DNA of 64,000 bases from Capra hircus (Eukaryota; Chordata; Mammalia; Artiodactyla; Bovidae): NCBI RefSeq assembly GCF_001704415.2, contig NC_030811.1:79130069-79194068 (forward strand), given 5' to 3'. The position numbers were made by a program, and so were the translations under genes. A model generated the notes under the pieces. That model was given only the letters and a program-made list of their open reading frames with translations. It was not told the DNA's origin and did no database searches. Shown piece by piece: positions 1-11,814 of this stretch. How positions within the stretch are numbered: position 1 is the first letter of the stretch; each line of letters starts with the position of its first letter.

Positions 1-336
1 CTCATATATTTTAGGGTCATCCTTTAGCCCAATATTCAGAAGAATGGAGTTCTTAACATTGAGCAGTGCCTAGAGATCATAATTCTAAATTTCTTACAGA
101 TAGAGATGTTCAAACATTATCATACTTTGTTTTTAGGTAACATTATATATATCCTTTAAATATCAAAAGGAGAACTAAGTCATACATGTATTATATATGT
201 GCATTTTAAACCTAGAATTTTATAATAAATTCACAGACATAAGGATTGGTACCTAAGATAAAATATAGAGATATAACTATATTTGCCTTTTTAAAATAAT
301 GTTTTTAAAATGACCTACTTTTCTGTGGTTCTGGAG
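1..336. other. unique AT-rich DNA, no gene seen
   Basis: AT-rich sequence with stops in all frames and no recognisable repeat or RNA. It runs up to the first SINE insertion. Confidence 0.5.
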
Positions 337-344
337 CCTTCTAA

Positions 345-568
345 GGGCTTCCCAGGTGGCACCAGTGGTTAAGAACCCACCTGCTAGTGCAAGAGACATA
401 AGGGATGCAGGTTCGATCCCTAGATGGGGAAGAACCCCTGGAGCAGGACATGCACCCCAATCCAGATTTCTTGCCTGGAGAATCCAGGACAGAAGAGGCT
501 GGTGGGCTACAGTCCATGGGATCACAAAGAGTCGGACAGGACTGAGGCTACTTAGCACACACACAAAA
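345..568 (+). mobile_element. Bov-tA SINE
   Basis: It begins with the typical ggcttcccaggtggc head (tRNA-derived, with an internal B-box-like ggttcgatccc) and ends in the BovB-like tail around gtcggacaggactgag followed by a short CA run. The 8-base direct repeat ccttctaa at 337-344 and 569-576 fits a target-site duplication. It is non-coding; the open frames over it are chance frames. It is moderately diverged from the usual Bov-tA sequence. Confidence 0.9.
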
Positions 569-576
569 CCTTCTAA

Positions 577-1594
577 ACTATTCTTCTTTAGAACTATACA
601 AGATTCCTCTTACTGTCATTTTCTTCTTATTTTAATAAGAGGAAGTAACACAAAAATGATGTTTATGGTGCTAATAATTTAGGAAACATTTGTTCTCGAT
701 ATTAAAATCTCAAGCCTTAAGGTGACATTTTCCAATTCAGTGAATTTACATCTTCTCAAATGTAGGGTTAGAATCTGCACTAACAAGTCCTACCCTTAAG
801 GAACAATACAGATTTTATATGGGTAGATTGGAGGGTTAATGCGAGGAATAAGCGTGGTTGCTAGTGGCAGTAGCATAAAGATGCTGAGAGGACTGTAAAG
901 GTGTTTTGCTTTTTCAACTTAATCACTGTTTATGTGCACTTGCCTGAATTTTTCATGTGTCTTATTTCATTTCTATATTTTATATTTATATTTTCAATTC
1001 TGAAGTTACCTTTGACATTCAGTTTCTTCTAGAGTTTTCTCTACATTGATACTGAAAGAAATACCTTCTAAACAAGTCGTTTTGCTTCATTCAGTTGATA
1101 TTTAAAGAACTAAATTGTTGCTCTTGGTGTGCATTGTAACAGAGAGCATAACTTGTGCATCCTTCCCTTTCATCTTGTCTGTCGTGAGCACTGTTCGATG
1201 GGAGACATCTGAGAGAGCTGCGAATGCAGTGATTTTTTCAAATTGTGTTCCACGTTCCCACAGGGGCCTGGGAGACAGACACAAGGGGAGGCAGAGGGAG
1301 TGGACACCAGGACAGCCAGTACCGCCTTCCCTCAGCCAGAAAATGTCAACCTCTATCTGTTTCATTTGCCTGGGATTTCTCTTTCACAAGGAGAAAGAGC
1401 CTTGTGACTAAAAATTTTAGAACAGCTGCTCTTCTCCAGTGTGCTGTCTTTCACTTAAGGAGATTAAATAGCTACTGATGGTGATAGAACTACTTATGAC
1501 TGAATCAGAACCAGGATTTGCATCTCCTAGTTTCCTAACTAAAGTTTCTTCCATATTGTTAGTTGTTTTCCAATTTCATTTCTCAGAATGAATA
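577..1594. other. unique DNA, no gene seen
   Basis: There are two overlapping opposite-strand open frames of under 100 codons at about 1100-1410. Neither resembles a protein I recognise and neither has splice-site or start context that stands out. No repeat family is recognised. Confidence 0.4.
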
Positions 1595-3348
1595 ATACAG
1601 TGATCACTGCAAAGAAATAGAAGGAACCAATAAAACTGGAAAGACTAGAGATCTTCTCAAGAAAATTAGAGATACCAAGGGAACATTTCATGCAAAGATA
1701 GGCACAATAAAGGACAGAAATGGTATGGACCTAACAGAAGCAGAAGATATTAAGATGAGATGGCAAGAATATACAGAAGAACTATACAAAAAAGATCTTC
1801 ATGACCCATAATCACGATAGTGTGAACACTCACCTAGAGCCAGACATCCTAGTATGCGAAGTCAAGTGGGCCTTAGGAAGCATCACTATGAACAAAGCTA
1901 GTGGAGGTGATGGAATTCCAGTTGAGCTATTTCAAATCCTAAAAGATGATCCTGTGAAAGTGCTGCACTCAGTATGCCAGCAAATTTGGAAAACTCAGCA
2001 GTGGCCACAGGACTGGAAAAGTCAATTTTCATTCCAATCCTAAAGAAAGGCAATGCCAAAGAATGCTCAAACTACCACACGGTTGCACTCGTCTCACACG
2101 CTAGTAAAGTAATCCTCAAAATTTTCCAAGCCAGACTTCAACAGTATGTGAACCATGAACTTTCAGATGTTCAAGCTGGATTTAGAAAAGGCAGAGGAAC
2201 CAGAGAGCAAATTGCCAACATCACTGGATCATCAAAAAAACAAAAGAATTCAAAAAAAATATCTATTTCTGCTTTATTGATTTTGCCAAAGCCTTTGACT
2301 GTGTAGATCACAACAAACTGGAAAATTCTTGAAGAGATGGGAATACCAAACCACCTGACCTGCCTCCTGAGAAATCTGTACGTAGGTCAAGAAGCGACAG
2401 TTAGAACTGGACATGGAATAACAGACTGGTTCCAAATCGGGAAAGGAGTACATCAAAGCCATATATTGTCACCCTGTTTATTTAACTTACATGAAGATTA
2501 CATCATGTGAAATGCCAGGCTGGATGAAGCATAAGCTGGAATCAAGATTGCTGGGGAAAATATCAATAACCTCAGATTATGTAAATAACACCACACCTAT
2601 GGCACAAAATAAAAAAGAACTAAAGGGCCTCCTGACGAAAGTGAAAGAAGAGAGTGAAAAGTTGGTTAAAAAAAAAAAAACCTCAACATTCAGAAAACAA
2701 AGATCATGGCATCCAGTCCCATCACTTCATGGCAAATAGTTGGGGAAACAATGTAAACAGTGACAGACTATTTTTTGGGCTCCAAAATCACTACAGATGG
2801 TGACTGCAGCCATGAAATTAAAAGACGCTTACTCCTTGGAAGGAAATTATGACCAACCTAGACAGCATATTAAAAAGCAGAGATATTACTTTGTCAACAA
2901 AGGTCCATGTAGTCAAAGCTATGTTTTTTCCACTAGTCATGTATAGATGTGAGAGTTGGACTCTAAAGAAAGCTGAGTGCCGAAGAATTGATGCTTTTGA
3001 ACTTTGATGTTGGAAAAGACTCTTGAGAGTCCCTTGGACTGCAAGGAGATACAACCAGTCCATGCTAAAGGAAATCAGTCCTGAAAGGACTGATGTGCTG
3101 AAGCTGAAAGTCCAATATTTTGGCCACCTGATGCAAAGAACTGCCTCATTTGAAAAGACCCTGATGCTGGGAAAGATTGAGGCCAGGAGGAGAAGGGGAC
3201 AACAGAGGATGAGATGGTTGGATGGCATCCCCAACTCAATGGACATGAGTTTGAGTAAACTCCGGGAGTTGGTGATGGACAGGGAGGCCTGGCATGCTGC
3301 AGTCAATGGGGTCACACAGAGTTGGACACAACTGAGCGACTGAACTGA
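1595..3348 (+). mobile_element. BovB (RTE-type) LINE, 5'-truncated
   Basis: It runs from the region between the endonuclease and reverse transcriptase domains to the characteristic 3' end (gtcggaca-type block followed by ctgaactgaa). Translated pieces match BovB reverse transcriptase: a palm-domain block with DGIPVELF near 1900, then a C-terminal block with WTARR and MRWLDGIPNSMD near 3050-3250. The reading frame is broken many times. The catalytic YADD box reads YVNN near 2578, so this copy is dead. No clear target-site duplication was found. Confidence 0.93.
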
Positions 3349-3831
3349 AGTAACCAAACTTGCTCCTCAAAGAGACAACAGTCAGGCTCAGTGATTTCAG
3401 TAGACATAATTTTGATGATTCTCAGGGGTGCCTAGTTATTGCTATTGGTAATCATCTGAGAGAGTCCAGCAGCCGAGGAACATGGTGCTATGTACTTTGT
3501 GAACATATGATTGTGGGCAGACCTTCGGAAGGGTGAATATTAATGTACTTATAAGTCGTACTTAACCCAGTAATGGAAGAACAAGAGTTCTTACCAGTGA
3601 GCAGTGCTTAGAGAGCATAATCCTTATTTTCTCATAGATACTTGTTATTAGCTGGGCTTCTTCATGAAGCACAACTCATTTGGAAGATTCAGGGTTTTAT
3701 TGTTCAGGTAAAGTCATCACAGGAAAATTTCCCAGATGCCGTAATTATGGTGCAAAGCACCTCTGATGTGTGTTAGTGGACTCAGTAATTTTGTTTTGGT
3801 GAGAGATGGGAAGAAAATGAGAGCATAATAG
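3349..3831. other. unique DNA, no gene seen
   Basis: No open frame of note and no repeat family recognised between the BovB 3' end and the LTR fragment. Confidence 0.4.
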
Positions 3832-4390
3832 TGGATTAGTTTTTTTTATTGCTGCTGGAACAAATTACCACAAACTTAATAGCTTGAAACAACACAAATT
3901 TATTGTCTTACAGAGCTGTAGTTAACTAACCCAACCCAAAATGTCCTTCACTGACTAAAATCAAGATGTTGGCGGGACTCTGTCCTGCCTGGAGTGTCTA
4001 GGGAGGAATCTGTTTCTGTGCCTTTTTCAGCTTCTAAGGGGCACCCATGTTCCACGGTTTGTAGCTTCTTGGTATGCCTTCAAAGCCAGCAATAGTGGGC
4101 TAAGTCCTTATGCTGCCATCTCTCTGCTTCTCTGCTGCCTCCCTCTTTCCCTTTTAGTAACACTTGTGGTTATATTGGTCCTACTTTGGTAATCTGGGAT
4201 AATCTTCCTATTGTAAAGTCAGCTGGTTAGTAACCTTAATTCAATCTGCAACCCTCGCTCCTCTTTGCTATGTAATGTAACATATTCACAGGTTCTGGGA
4301 ATTAGGGCATAGAACTCTTTGGCAGTGTTTGAAAGGCTCTGCCTTATCAAACTTACTTACTCTGTCTGCCACAAATTGTATGGGCACAGA
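3832..4390 (-). mobile_element. MLT1-like MaLR solo LTR
   Basis: The + strand reads as the reverse complement of an MLT1-type LTR. It contains the taacaaattaccacaaact block, caacacaaatttatt, ccagcaatagtgggc, gataatcttcctatt, and catattcacaggttctggg at the far end. These are landmarks of the mammalian ERVL-MaLR repeats, recognised from memory, so the exact subfamily is uncertain. It is non-coding and old. Confidence 0.65.
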
Positions 4391-4414
4391 TTGGGAAACC
4401 GACATAACTGGATT

Positions 4415-4684
4415 ATGCTGCTGCTGCTGCTAAGTCGCTTCAGTCGTGTCCAACTCTGTGCGACCCCATAGACGGCAGCCCACCAGGCTCCCCCGTCCCC
4501 GGGATTCTCCAGTCAAGAACACTGGAGTGGGTTGCCATTTCCTTCTCCAATGCAGGAAAGTGAAAAGTGAAAGTAAAGTCACTCAGTCGTGTCTGACTCG
4601 TAGCCACCCCATGGACTGCAGCCTACCAGGCTCCTCTGCCCATGGGGTTTTCCAGGCAAGAGTACTGGAGTGGGGTGCCATTTA
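4415..4684 (-). mobile_element. BovA2 dimeric SINE
   Basis: On the minus strand this is two BovA units in tandem. The + strand shows tgctgctgctgctaagtcgc (the tail), the block ending ccatttccttctccaatgc, the linker gaaagtgaaaagtgaaag, then a second unit from gtcactcagtcgtg to actggagtggg. The dimer with a TGC tail is the standard BovA2 layout. Confidence 0.9.
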
Positions 4685-4814
4685 ACTCAGTAATAATTTA
4701 CTTGATTTTACTACATGTGTCTTATGATGATAGTATACTACCTGTGTCATTAATTTATGTAATTTAAAAATAAATCTAAACAGTTTTAGCATGACACAAA
4801 ATAAGCTTTCAAAA

Positions 4815-5048
4815 GGAGCTTCCCAGTTGGCACTAGTGGTAACTCACCTGCCAATGCAGGAGACACGGGTTCAATCCCTGGATGGAGGTCCCCTGGAGGA
4901 GGAAATGGCAACTCACTCAGTATTCCTGCCTGGAAAAGCCCATGGCCAGAGGAGCCTGGCAGACTACAGTCCATAGGGTCTCAAAGAGATGTGACTAAAG
5001 TTACTAGCACATGCACACACACAGACACACAGACACACACAGACACGT
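4815..5048 (+). mobile_element. Bov-tA SINE with CA-rich tail
   Basis: A Bov-tA head (gcttcccagttggcactagt) runs through a BovB-like tail into a CA-rich simple repeat. The direct repeat tttcaaaa at 4807-4814 and 5049-5056 is the likely target-site duplication. It places the simple repeat inside the element as its expanded 3' tail. Confidence 0.9.
4989..5047. repeat. (CA)n/(CACAGA)n simple repeat
   Basis: An interrupted CA tract with cacaga units, grown from the 3' tail of the Bov-tA copy next to it. Confidence 0.85.
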
Positions 5049-5056
5049 TTTCAAAA

Positions 5057-5786
5057 CTGTTAGCTAATAATAAAATTTAGTAATCTGGTTAATACTTAAG
5101 TTTTTTGACAAATCCGTTGAATAAAAATTATTTCTTATTTTAAATATGATGGTAATGAATAGCTAAGTTGTTAAGTTTTTGAAAAGGAAAAGCCAAATTG
5201 TATAGTTCAAGAAATAAAGATATTTTGAAATTTGGCACTTCTAATGAAGAATATTCTGAAAGAGACTTAGTGTCTTTGCTTCGCCACGTTGCCCTTTTAA
5301 GGAAACCAAAGTTCTCTTAGCATTGTCACTCACAGAAGTGTGAACTACGATATTTATTGACCCAGAACACAGTTGTTACAACTACAAAATAGTGCCTATG
5401 TTAAACTCTGGAACTCTCCCTTCTTGTTACAGAAGAAATTTCATTTCATAAATACTTTGTAGTGGTTCTGAAATACTTTATATATAGCCAGAGTCTCCTT
5501 CCAACTTCAGTACCCAAAGTAGGATCTTCCCAGGTGCATCACTTATTTAATATAGAGGAAATTGGGGGGCCAACTTTAATCTGTAACTAAACCCCACAGC
5601 CAGCTATTCTTCTTGCATGTGGCTGTGTATCCTCATAGTTCCACAGTCTCTAAATCCCCTTACTTGTTAGACTCCCCATTCATGCTCCCAGACTCAGCTT
5701 TCTCCATGATGTTGGGGAAAAGAAACTATTCACTTCCCTGGTGCCCATGTTCTTGGCCTGTCTTTGATTCCTCAGCACACATAACG
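5057..5786. other. unique DNA, no gene seen
   Basis: AT-rich. A 67-codon open frame at 5613-5816 runs into MER2 sequence and is not convincing. No repeat recognised. Confidence 0.4.
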
Positions 5787-5982
5787 TTAGCCCCCTGTAT
5801 CCATGGGTCCACATGAGAGGATTCAACCAATCTCAGATCAAAAATATTAAAAGAAGAAAAAAAAAACAGAAAATTCCCAAGCTTGTATTTTCCTCATGCT
5901 GGCAACTATTTAAATAGTATTACATTGTATTTACAACCACTTACATCATATTAGGTATTGTAAGTAATCTAGAGATCATTTC
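5787..5982 (-). mobile_element. MER2 DNA transposon, first part (split)
   Basis: It matches the end of MER2, a short Tigger-related transposon: the terminal region ccctgtatccatgggtcc, the ggattcaaccaa block, caaaaatatt, and later ttaggtattgtaagtaatct. It stops at agagatcatttc (5971-5982) and resumes at 6909, so a 926-base block was inserted later. Non-coding, non-autonomous. Confidence 0.75.
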
Positions 5983-6702
5983 TCTAGATCATCTTGATTG
6001 CTTTAACCAGGGCCTAGAGCTGGGGACTGATAAGAGAGTGAACATCTATACTGACTCTAAATATGTGTACTTAGTCCTTTAGGCTCATGCTATCTGGAAG
6101 GAAAGAAACTTAAAAACCTCAGATGGCAGTCCCATTAAAATACTACCAAGATATTATGCGCTTCTTAGATGCAATAAAACTACCCAAAAAAGTGGCAGTA
6201 ATACACTGCCAGGGCCATCAAAGGGATGATTCTGACATAGCAGAGGGAAATAGGTGAGCCGACCGATATGTGAAAAAGGCAGCCACCCAGACTTTTAATA
6301 TTCAGGCTCCCCTCCTCTGGGATAAAATCCCCACTGACTTAAAACCCTAATATTAAACCTAAGGAACTTCAACCCTCTCTTTCTCATGGAGATAGGGTAC
6401 TCACCTCTGGATGGCTTTAAGCAGAAGATGAAAAACTTGTCCTCTAGCACCCAATGGAAAATTCTTTAAGCTCTACATCAAACTTTCCATTTGGGAATTG
6501 AAAATGGTTACCAACGTGCTAAGAGTCTTTTAAGGGAAAAGGATTAATAAAAGCTATAAGCCAAATTGTTACAGGATGTGAAGTCTGTCAAAAGAGTAAT
6601 CCCTGTAACAACCAGTCAGCTCTCCCAGGCTTATAGAATACAGGAAGATATCCTGGAGAGGGCTGGCAGGTAGAATTCATTCATATGCCAAAGCCTTCAC
6701 CA
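5983..6702 (+). pseudogene. ERV pol remnant (RNase H to integrase N-terminus)
   Basis: A decayed class I (gammaretrovirus-like) pol fragment. An RNase H box with residues YTDSKY is read at 6047-6064. A GHQ motif is read about 50 codons later at 6213-6221, in a shifted frame. The two cysteines of a zinc-binding integrase N-terminus (C-x2-C) lie at 6577-6588, and the conserved block after it reads WQVEFIHMPKP at about 6664-6696. Several stops and at least one frameshift (near 6165) interrupt it. The integrase core, env and LTRs are absent. It ends directly against a Bov-tA SINE, and both sit inside MER2. Confidence 0.8.
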
Positions 6703-6908
6703 GGCTTCCCTGATGGCTCAGACGGTAAAGAATCTGCCTGCAATGCGGGGAACTTGGGTTCGATCCCTGGGTTGGGAAGATCCCCTGGAGGAGGGCATGG
6801 CAACCCACTCCAGTATTCTTGCCTGGAGAATCCCCGTGGACAGAGGAGCCTGGCAGGCTGCAGTCCGTGGGGTCACAGAGTCGGACAAGACTGAGTGACT
6901 AAGCACAC
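6703..6908 (+). mobile_element. Bov-tA SINE
   Basis: A complete Bov-tA (ggcttccctgatggctcag head, ggttcgatccctggg B box, BovB-like tail ending gactaagcacac). There is no target-site duplication next to its own 5' end. The sequence after its 3' end (agagatcacttc, 6909-6920) instead matches 5971-5982, upstream of the ERV fragment. Confidence 0.93.
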
Positions 6909-7055
6909 AGAGATCACTTCACATGTATGGGGGGGTGTGTGTGGGTTGTATGCCAGTACACACCGTTTTATATAAAGGACTCGAGCATCCACAAACATTG
7001 TTATCTGCAGGGTGTCTTGGTACCAATCCCCCATGAATGTCAAGGAACAACTGTA
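6909..7055 (-). mobile_element. MER2 DNA transposon, second part
   Basis: Continues MER2 after the inserted block: cgttttatataaagga, gcatccacaaacattg, and the terminal ggtaccaatcccccatga with aacaactgtatg. Together with 5787-5982 it gives about 340 bases, close to the full length I know for MER2. Confidence 0.75.
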
Positions 7056-7431
7056 TGTACTTTAGAAATTTTCCCTTCCATTGAATTCCATCTACTTTAT
7101 AATTTTCAACAATTCATCAGTTAGCTCTGCCACACTAGCAACATCTTATATTTTCCAACAGTGCTATAGATACTTCTTATTGTTGTTTCTTTTATCATTT
7201 GTATGGGATTTGGAGAATGTGAGCTCTGTCCATCATTGAATCAAATGTCTAAACCTTTACATTTGATTACCATATAAGTATAAGGTAACACTTTATTTGC
7301 AACTAGTATGCTCATACATTTTTTAAAATGAGCAACTTTTTTTCATTGATGTAATTTAATGACAGCACTGAAAGTACAGTGTATATTAAAGAATAATAAT
7401 CCTTAATAATAATTTTTCAGACATCATTGCT
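7056..7431. other. unique AT-rich DNA, no gene seen
   Basis: No open frame, RNA or repeat recognised. Confidence 0.4.
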
Positions 7432-7640
7432 GAAAGTGTTAGTTGCTCAGTCATGTCCAACTTTTTGGGATCCCATGGACTATAACCCATCAAGTTCCTC
7501 TGTCCATTGGATTTTCCAGGCAAGTAAACTGGAGTGGGTAGCCACTTCCTTCTCCAGGGGATCTTCCTGCTCCAGGGATCAAACCTGGGTCTCTTGCATT
7601 GCAGGATGATTCTTTACTGTCTGAGCCACCAGGGAAGCCC
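7432..7640 (-). mobile_element. Bov-tA SINE
   Basis: Reverse complement of Bov-tA. The BovB-like tail (gttgctcagtcatgtcc) is on the left and the tRNA-derived head (gagccaccagggaagccc) on the right. The inverted B box gatcaaacctgg is visible. No clear target-site duplication. Confidence 0.92.
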
Positions 7641-8302
7641 AAGTTATTAACTGTAGCTAAAATTTACGAGATAATTATTTATTTAATTTCACAAAGAAAA
7701 ATGCCAAATCAGAGTGGGACAACACTCAGAAATACTTTATACTGTAACAGTGACTTTTTGCCTCTGATTTTTCCTTTTGGGGTGATTTAGTGAAAGCTGT
7801 TATGAAACATAAAATTTTTAAATTGTTCAGGTTGTATTTCGTATTGAGAGCATCCAAAGACTTATACTGCTATCTAGTGGCTACAATGAGTAATTTAAAA
7901 TTTTTAGCTGCATAATTCCTACTCAAATGCATAATACTACAGCATTGTCACTATATGTTTTAAAATCACTAGGGTTGACTTATTGTTAAACCTCTAAACA
8001 CCAATTTGTATGTGCTTATAGATGTCAAGGGAAGAATTCTTCCATTGTAAATACAGTATGCTTTATGAATAAACATGTATTATTTTGATAATAAATAAAA
8101 TGCCTCAGAGTTGGAATACTAAACAAAGGAATTTTCAGGTAAACATGGGAGTGATATTTAAATAATGATTCACTAGATATTATACTTAAGTAATAAAATA
8201 TTACTTCTGAATATGTAATAGATTCTCCCTGATTTAGAAAAATTCTGAGGACTTTCATTCATTTATTTCATCCAGAGACTTTTAGTGGCAGTACAAGCTG
8301 GG
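7641..8302. other. unique AT-rich DNA with one CTCF-like core
   Basis: No gene seen. The minus strand at 7867-7880 reads ccactagatagcag, one base away from the 14-base CTCF core pattern. This is a weak match (see findings). Confidence 0.35.
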
Positions 8303-8311
8303 TTACATTTT

Positions 8312-8432
8312 CCTTTTTTTTTTGGCCGTGCTAGGTGGCATATGAGATCTTCCTTCTCCAATCAGGGATCCAACCCACTCCCCTCACTGGGAGCACAGCC
8401 TTAACCACTGAAATGCCAGGAAAGTCCCTGGA
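8312..8432 (-). mobile_element. tRNA-derived (CHR-type) SINE
   Basis: A T-rich run, then ggccgtgctaggtgg, catatgagatctt, atcagggatccaaccc and ttaaccactgaaatgccaggaaagtccc. This is the reverse complement of a short tRNA-derived cetartiodactyl SINE with its A-rich tail. Near-identical ttacatttt (8303-8311) and ttatatttt (8433-8441) may be its target-site duplication. Confidence 0.8.
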
Positions 8433-8441
8433 TTATATTTT

Positions 8442-8828
8442 AAGCCAAGCTCTCTACAGGACATGGAAAGTCAAATAAATCCCAGATGGAATTTCTTAAA
8501 ACCTAATTTATTTACAGTTATGGAGAAGAAAGAGAGTTGCCATTTTCCTTCCTTGGTAACAAAGGTTAGATCAAAATTGAAAAAAAATATAGTGGTTAGT
8601 TGGGCCAATCTTTTTTAATGGTTGTGCTATGTCAATACTACCAGAAACATCACTCTGCAAAAAAACTATTGGTAAGGAAAACAGTGTATTCCCCTAAATT
8701 TGAGATTTGATAGTTTCCCACAATAGAAAGGTTCCAGGCAAGTGTTCATGTCCTATTGTTAATGGTTAGAAGAACAGTTTCACTATTATATTTTGCTACT
8801 AAAACATGTCCCCTACTCACAAGCAATG

Positions 8829-8875
<47 letters not shown>

Positions 8876-10701
8876 TGCACAGACTTAAAGCTTGGATTGT
8901 CATCTAGGCTAAAAGGAAAATGTTTTGTTTCTCTCCTAGGGTAGTTTAACCTTGATTACTCTGACAATAAATTAATTCCTAAGATCTGACATTTTCTGGA
9001 GATACCTCTGTGATGTTTATAAATATTTTAAATGGTACATAATTCATACCTTGCTCTATACAATGTGAGTATATATTCTATTTATAACTTTTATCCATAA
9101 ATATTAAAATGTGTCATGCTTATGATTATTATGTTGGATCCCTCATGGAACTTTCCTTAAATTCAATCAGTGGATTTAAATTATGGTTTGGAGTTTTTAT
9201 ACTTTCATGCTTGCAAATCATTAAGGTATCATTCCTTGACATTATTCAACAATAAGGCAATTGTACAGTGTACCACAAAGAGGATTCTCTTTTATTTTCG
9301 TTAAGACCCAAGTCATGCCTGTGTAGAGAAAAGCTTCATAATGCTATTAATAATTGAATTACTCTGAAAATACTGGAATACACCCCAAGTCATGTGTAAA
9401 TGGTTGCTTCATCAAACACAATGATATCAGAATAACTATCCCCAAACATTCTGAGGTACAGGCTAACAGAAATTGCTTACTCAAATCTTGTGGAAAATAT
9501 TTGTTGGACCAAAAGTGCAAAATGTGACAGATTGTGTGCTAATGTGAAATGCCAACATGTGTTCATTTCAATTAAAGACTTGCTGACTTCACCTCACCTT
9601 TTGTGAACACCTCACAGATAGGGAAAGTAGTTCTGAGCAGTGGTACTCAAAATGAGGAGTTCTGAGACAGATTTATAATGACTTGTTATATGTATGTCAT
9701 TTTTATTCATATATGAATTAATAAGTTACCTTTGGTTAAAAGAATGATTAAAGAAGATAGTTTAGTTGGTACAAACAAATCTTAACGCTTCATAAAATAG
9801 ACAATCTCCTTTTTGAGAACCAAAAAATGGGGCACAAGACAAGAAGCCTTTATAGGATGGAGAATATAGAACAAGGAGACAAATAGAAAATAATCTGCTT
9901 TGCTGAGGCCACATAGTCAGCTTTGTCTGAAGTGAGTTAGGGTGGCATCTGGGTTGACTGAATATACTGTATTTCTGCTCTGAGTGCTTACAGGAACACA
10001 AAAATTATCTCAGCTTTGGTTCTGTTGATGTGGTACCCTTGGCAGAGTTGGCTTCATATTGGTCATATAAAGTTATTTCAAGTTTCCTTTTTATGATCAT
10101 TCTCTTGACCATTCAAGACATTTGACCAGACATATTGGTCTTACTGTGACTCTTGATTACCTTTGCTTCTTTGGATCTTGGTGTGTCATCCACAAGAGAT
10201 GATGTCAGGCTCCTATTCTTAGAGCTGGTTACATTTTTCTGTTCTACTTTTTCATTCCAGTCAGACGGAAACCGACTGTAGGCTGATCAATGGCTGCCTT
10301 CATGCATTTAAAACTTTTGAGAGAATGTAATATATTAGGGAGACAATAATAATTATTAGGAATAAAACCATGCCTGTGGTTTAGAGAGCATTCCTGAGCC
10401 AGAGTCCCAGTGACCCAAGCCAGCTAGAATCAAGTAAGCCAAGAAATGATCCCAGACAGGAGCTACTTCTCTAAGCCAGTTGGCCTGTTTATGTGTTGTG
10501 TGTAACCATATCTCTATTTCTCCATAATTGTTTATACATAGAGCGTATTCCAGACAAACTGAGGCATTAGAAATCAGGGAGTAGTTTATCACTGGCAGAG
10601 AGAACTATAGGATCGCCAACATAGTAGTGTGTCAGTTGGAGGTTAGATTACTCTCCTTTGTATAGCCAGAGATACCTGAACAGCAGCATTATCCTTTCAG
10701 G
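8442..10701. other. unique DNA, no gene seen
   Basis: Apart from the CA microsatellite at 8830-8873 this 2.2 kb stretch shows no repeat family I recognise. The open frames at 9762-10001 and 10356-10592 (minus) are under 80 codons and not recognisable. Confidence 0.35.
8830..8873. repeat. (CA)n microsatellite
   Basis: About 22 uninterrupted CA units in otherwise unique DNA. The purity suggests it may be polymorphic. Confidence 0.97.
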
Positions 10702-10714
10702 CCAGGGCAAGGAA

Positions 10715-10922
10715 AATGAAACTGTTAGTCACTCAGTTGCATCCACCTCTTTGTGACCCCATGGACTGCAGCCCCCCAAGCTCCTCTGTCCATGGAAGCT
10801 TCCAGGCAAGAGCACTGGAGAGGGTTGCCATTTCCTTCTCCTCGAGATCTTCCTGGCTTAGGGATTGAACCCAGGTCTCCCACTTTGCAGGCAGACTTTA
10901 CCAACTGAGTCACCAGGGCAGA
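10715..10922 (-). mobile_element. Bov-tA SINE
   Basis: Reverse complement of Bov-tA, with the tail (gtcactcagttgcatcc) on the left and the head (ccaactgagtcaccagggca) on the right. A perfect 13-base target-site duplication, ccagggcaaggaa, lies at 10702-10714 and 10923-10935. The intact duplication suggests a fairly recent insertion. Confidence 0.95.
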
Positions 10923-10935
10923 CCAGGGCAAGGAA

Positions 10936-11814
10936 GAAGATGGCAGACAAAGAATTATAAAGACCTGCACAGTATAACAATTAAGAAAAAGAGGGTCAGA
11001 AAGGGAAGAGGGAATAGAAAGCAGCATTGTTGATCCTCTTTATCTGATGTCTTGGGAAGAAGCAGTCTGCCTAGATGTGGGCTACTTCTCTTCTTAGTCA
11101 GTTTGATTTTCAGATCTTCAGCATTTGCACAGATTCAGATAGAAAGTGGAGCCTTCTTCAGCTGTGAAATATGCACTGAAGGCTTGATACCTTGTAAACT
11201 GGCAGCAGTGTCAGTGGTCGAGAATACCTGGTAGGTCCTTTCCATAAATCTTGCTTTGGCAAAAGAATCAGGATACATTAACAGTCTGTGAATGACAAAA
11301 GACTCGAAAATTTCCATTGTTAAAGATCTATTAAGAGTTTGTGGCAATGGAATTGACAAGGGAATTTACTTGTTTCTGTAACACACATTTTAAGATAACT
11401 GGAATTATGACTGATAACATTATACTAGGAAATAACAATTTTAGAAACGTTATATATTTTTGGAAAACATATTAATAACATATACCTATAAAATATGATT
11501 TAAGAAGATTAAACATCACTTAATTTAACATATCAAATAAACCAAATTAGTTTAGCAGGGTAAGAGACAAATCCTTTGATATTTTCCAGGGGCCCTCTGG
11601 AAAATCTCAAAATGAGTTTAAAGTCAAAAAGACTGTTTAGAATTTGATTTGGGGAAGTAGTCAAAATGTCAAAAAGTGTATTTGATCAATAGGATCATAG
11701 GTCATTATGAGATAATACTTAATTATCTATTTAACTGTAGAAAAAATAAAAGTTTTAAAAATACAAAAAGTTATATAGGTGTGAACAAATTTACCTTTTT
11801 GTTAGCATATGTCT
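10936..11814. other. unique AT-rich DNA, no gene seen
   Basis: A 60-codon frame at 11052-11234 begins with a hydrophobic stretch but has no homology I recognise and no supporting context. Overlapping frames on the other strand argue against coding. Confidence 0.35.

Noticed and set aside
6703..6790. tRNA gene candidates from B-box matches (ggttcgatccc) in SINEs
   Set aside because: The tRNA-like heads of Bov-tA and CHR SINEs lack a complete cloverleaf and run straight into SINE bodies; they are not functional tRNA genes.
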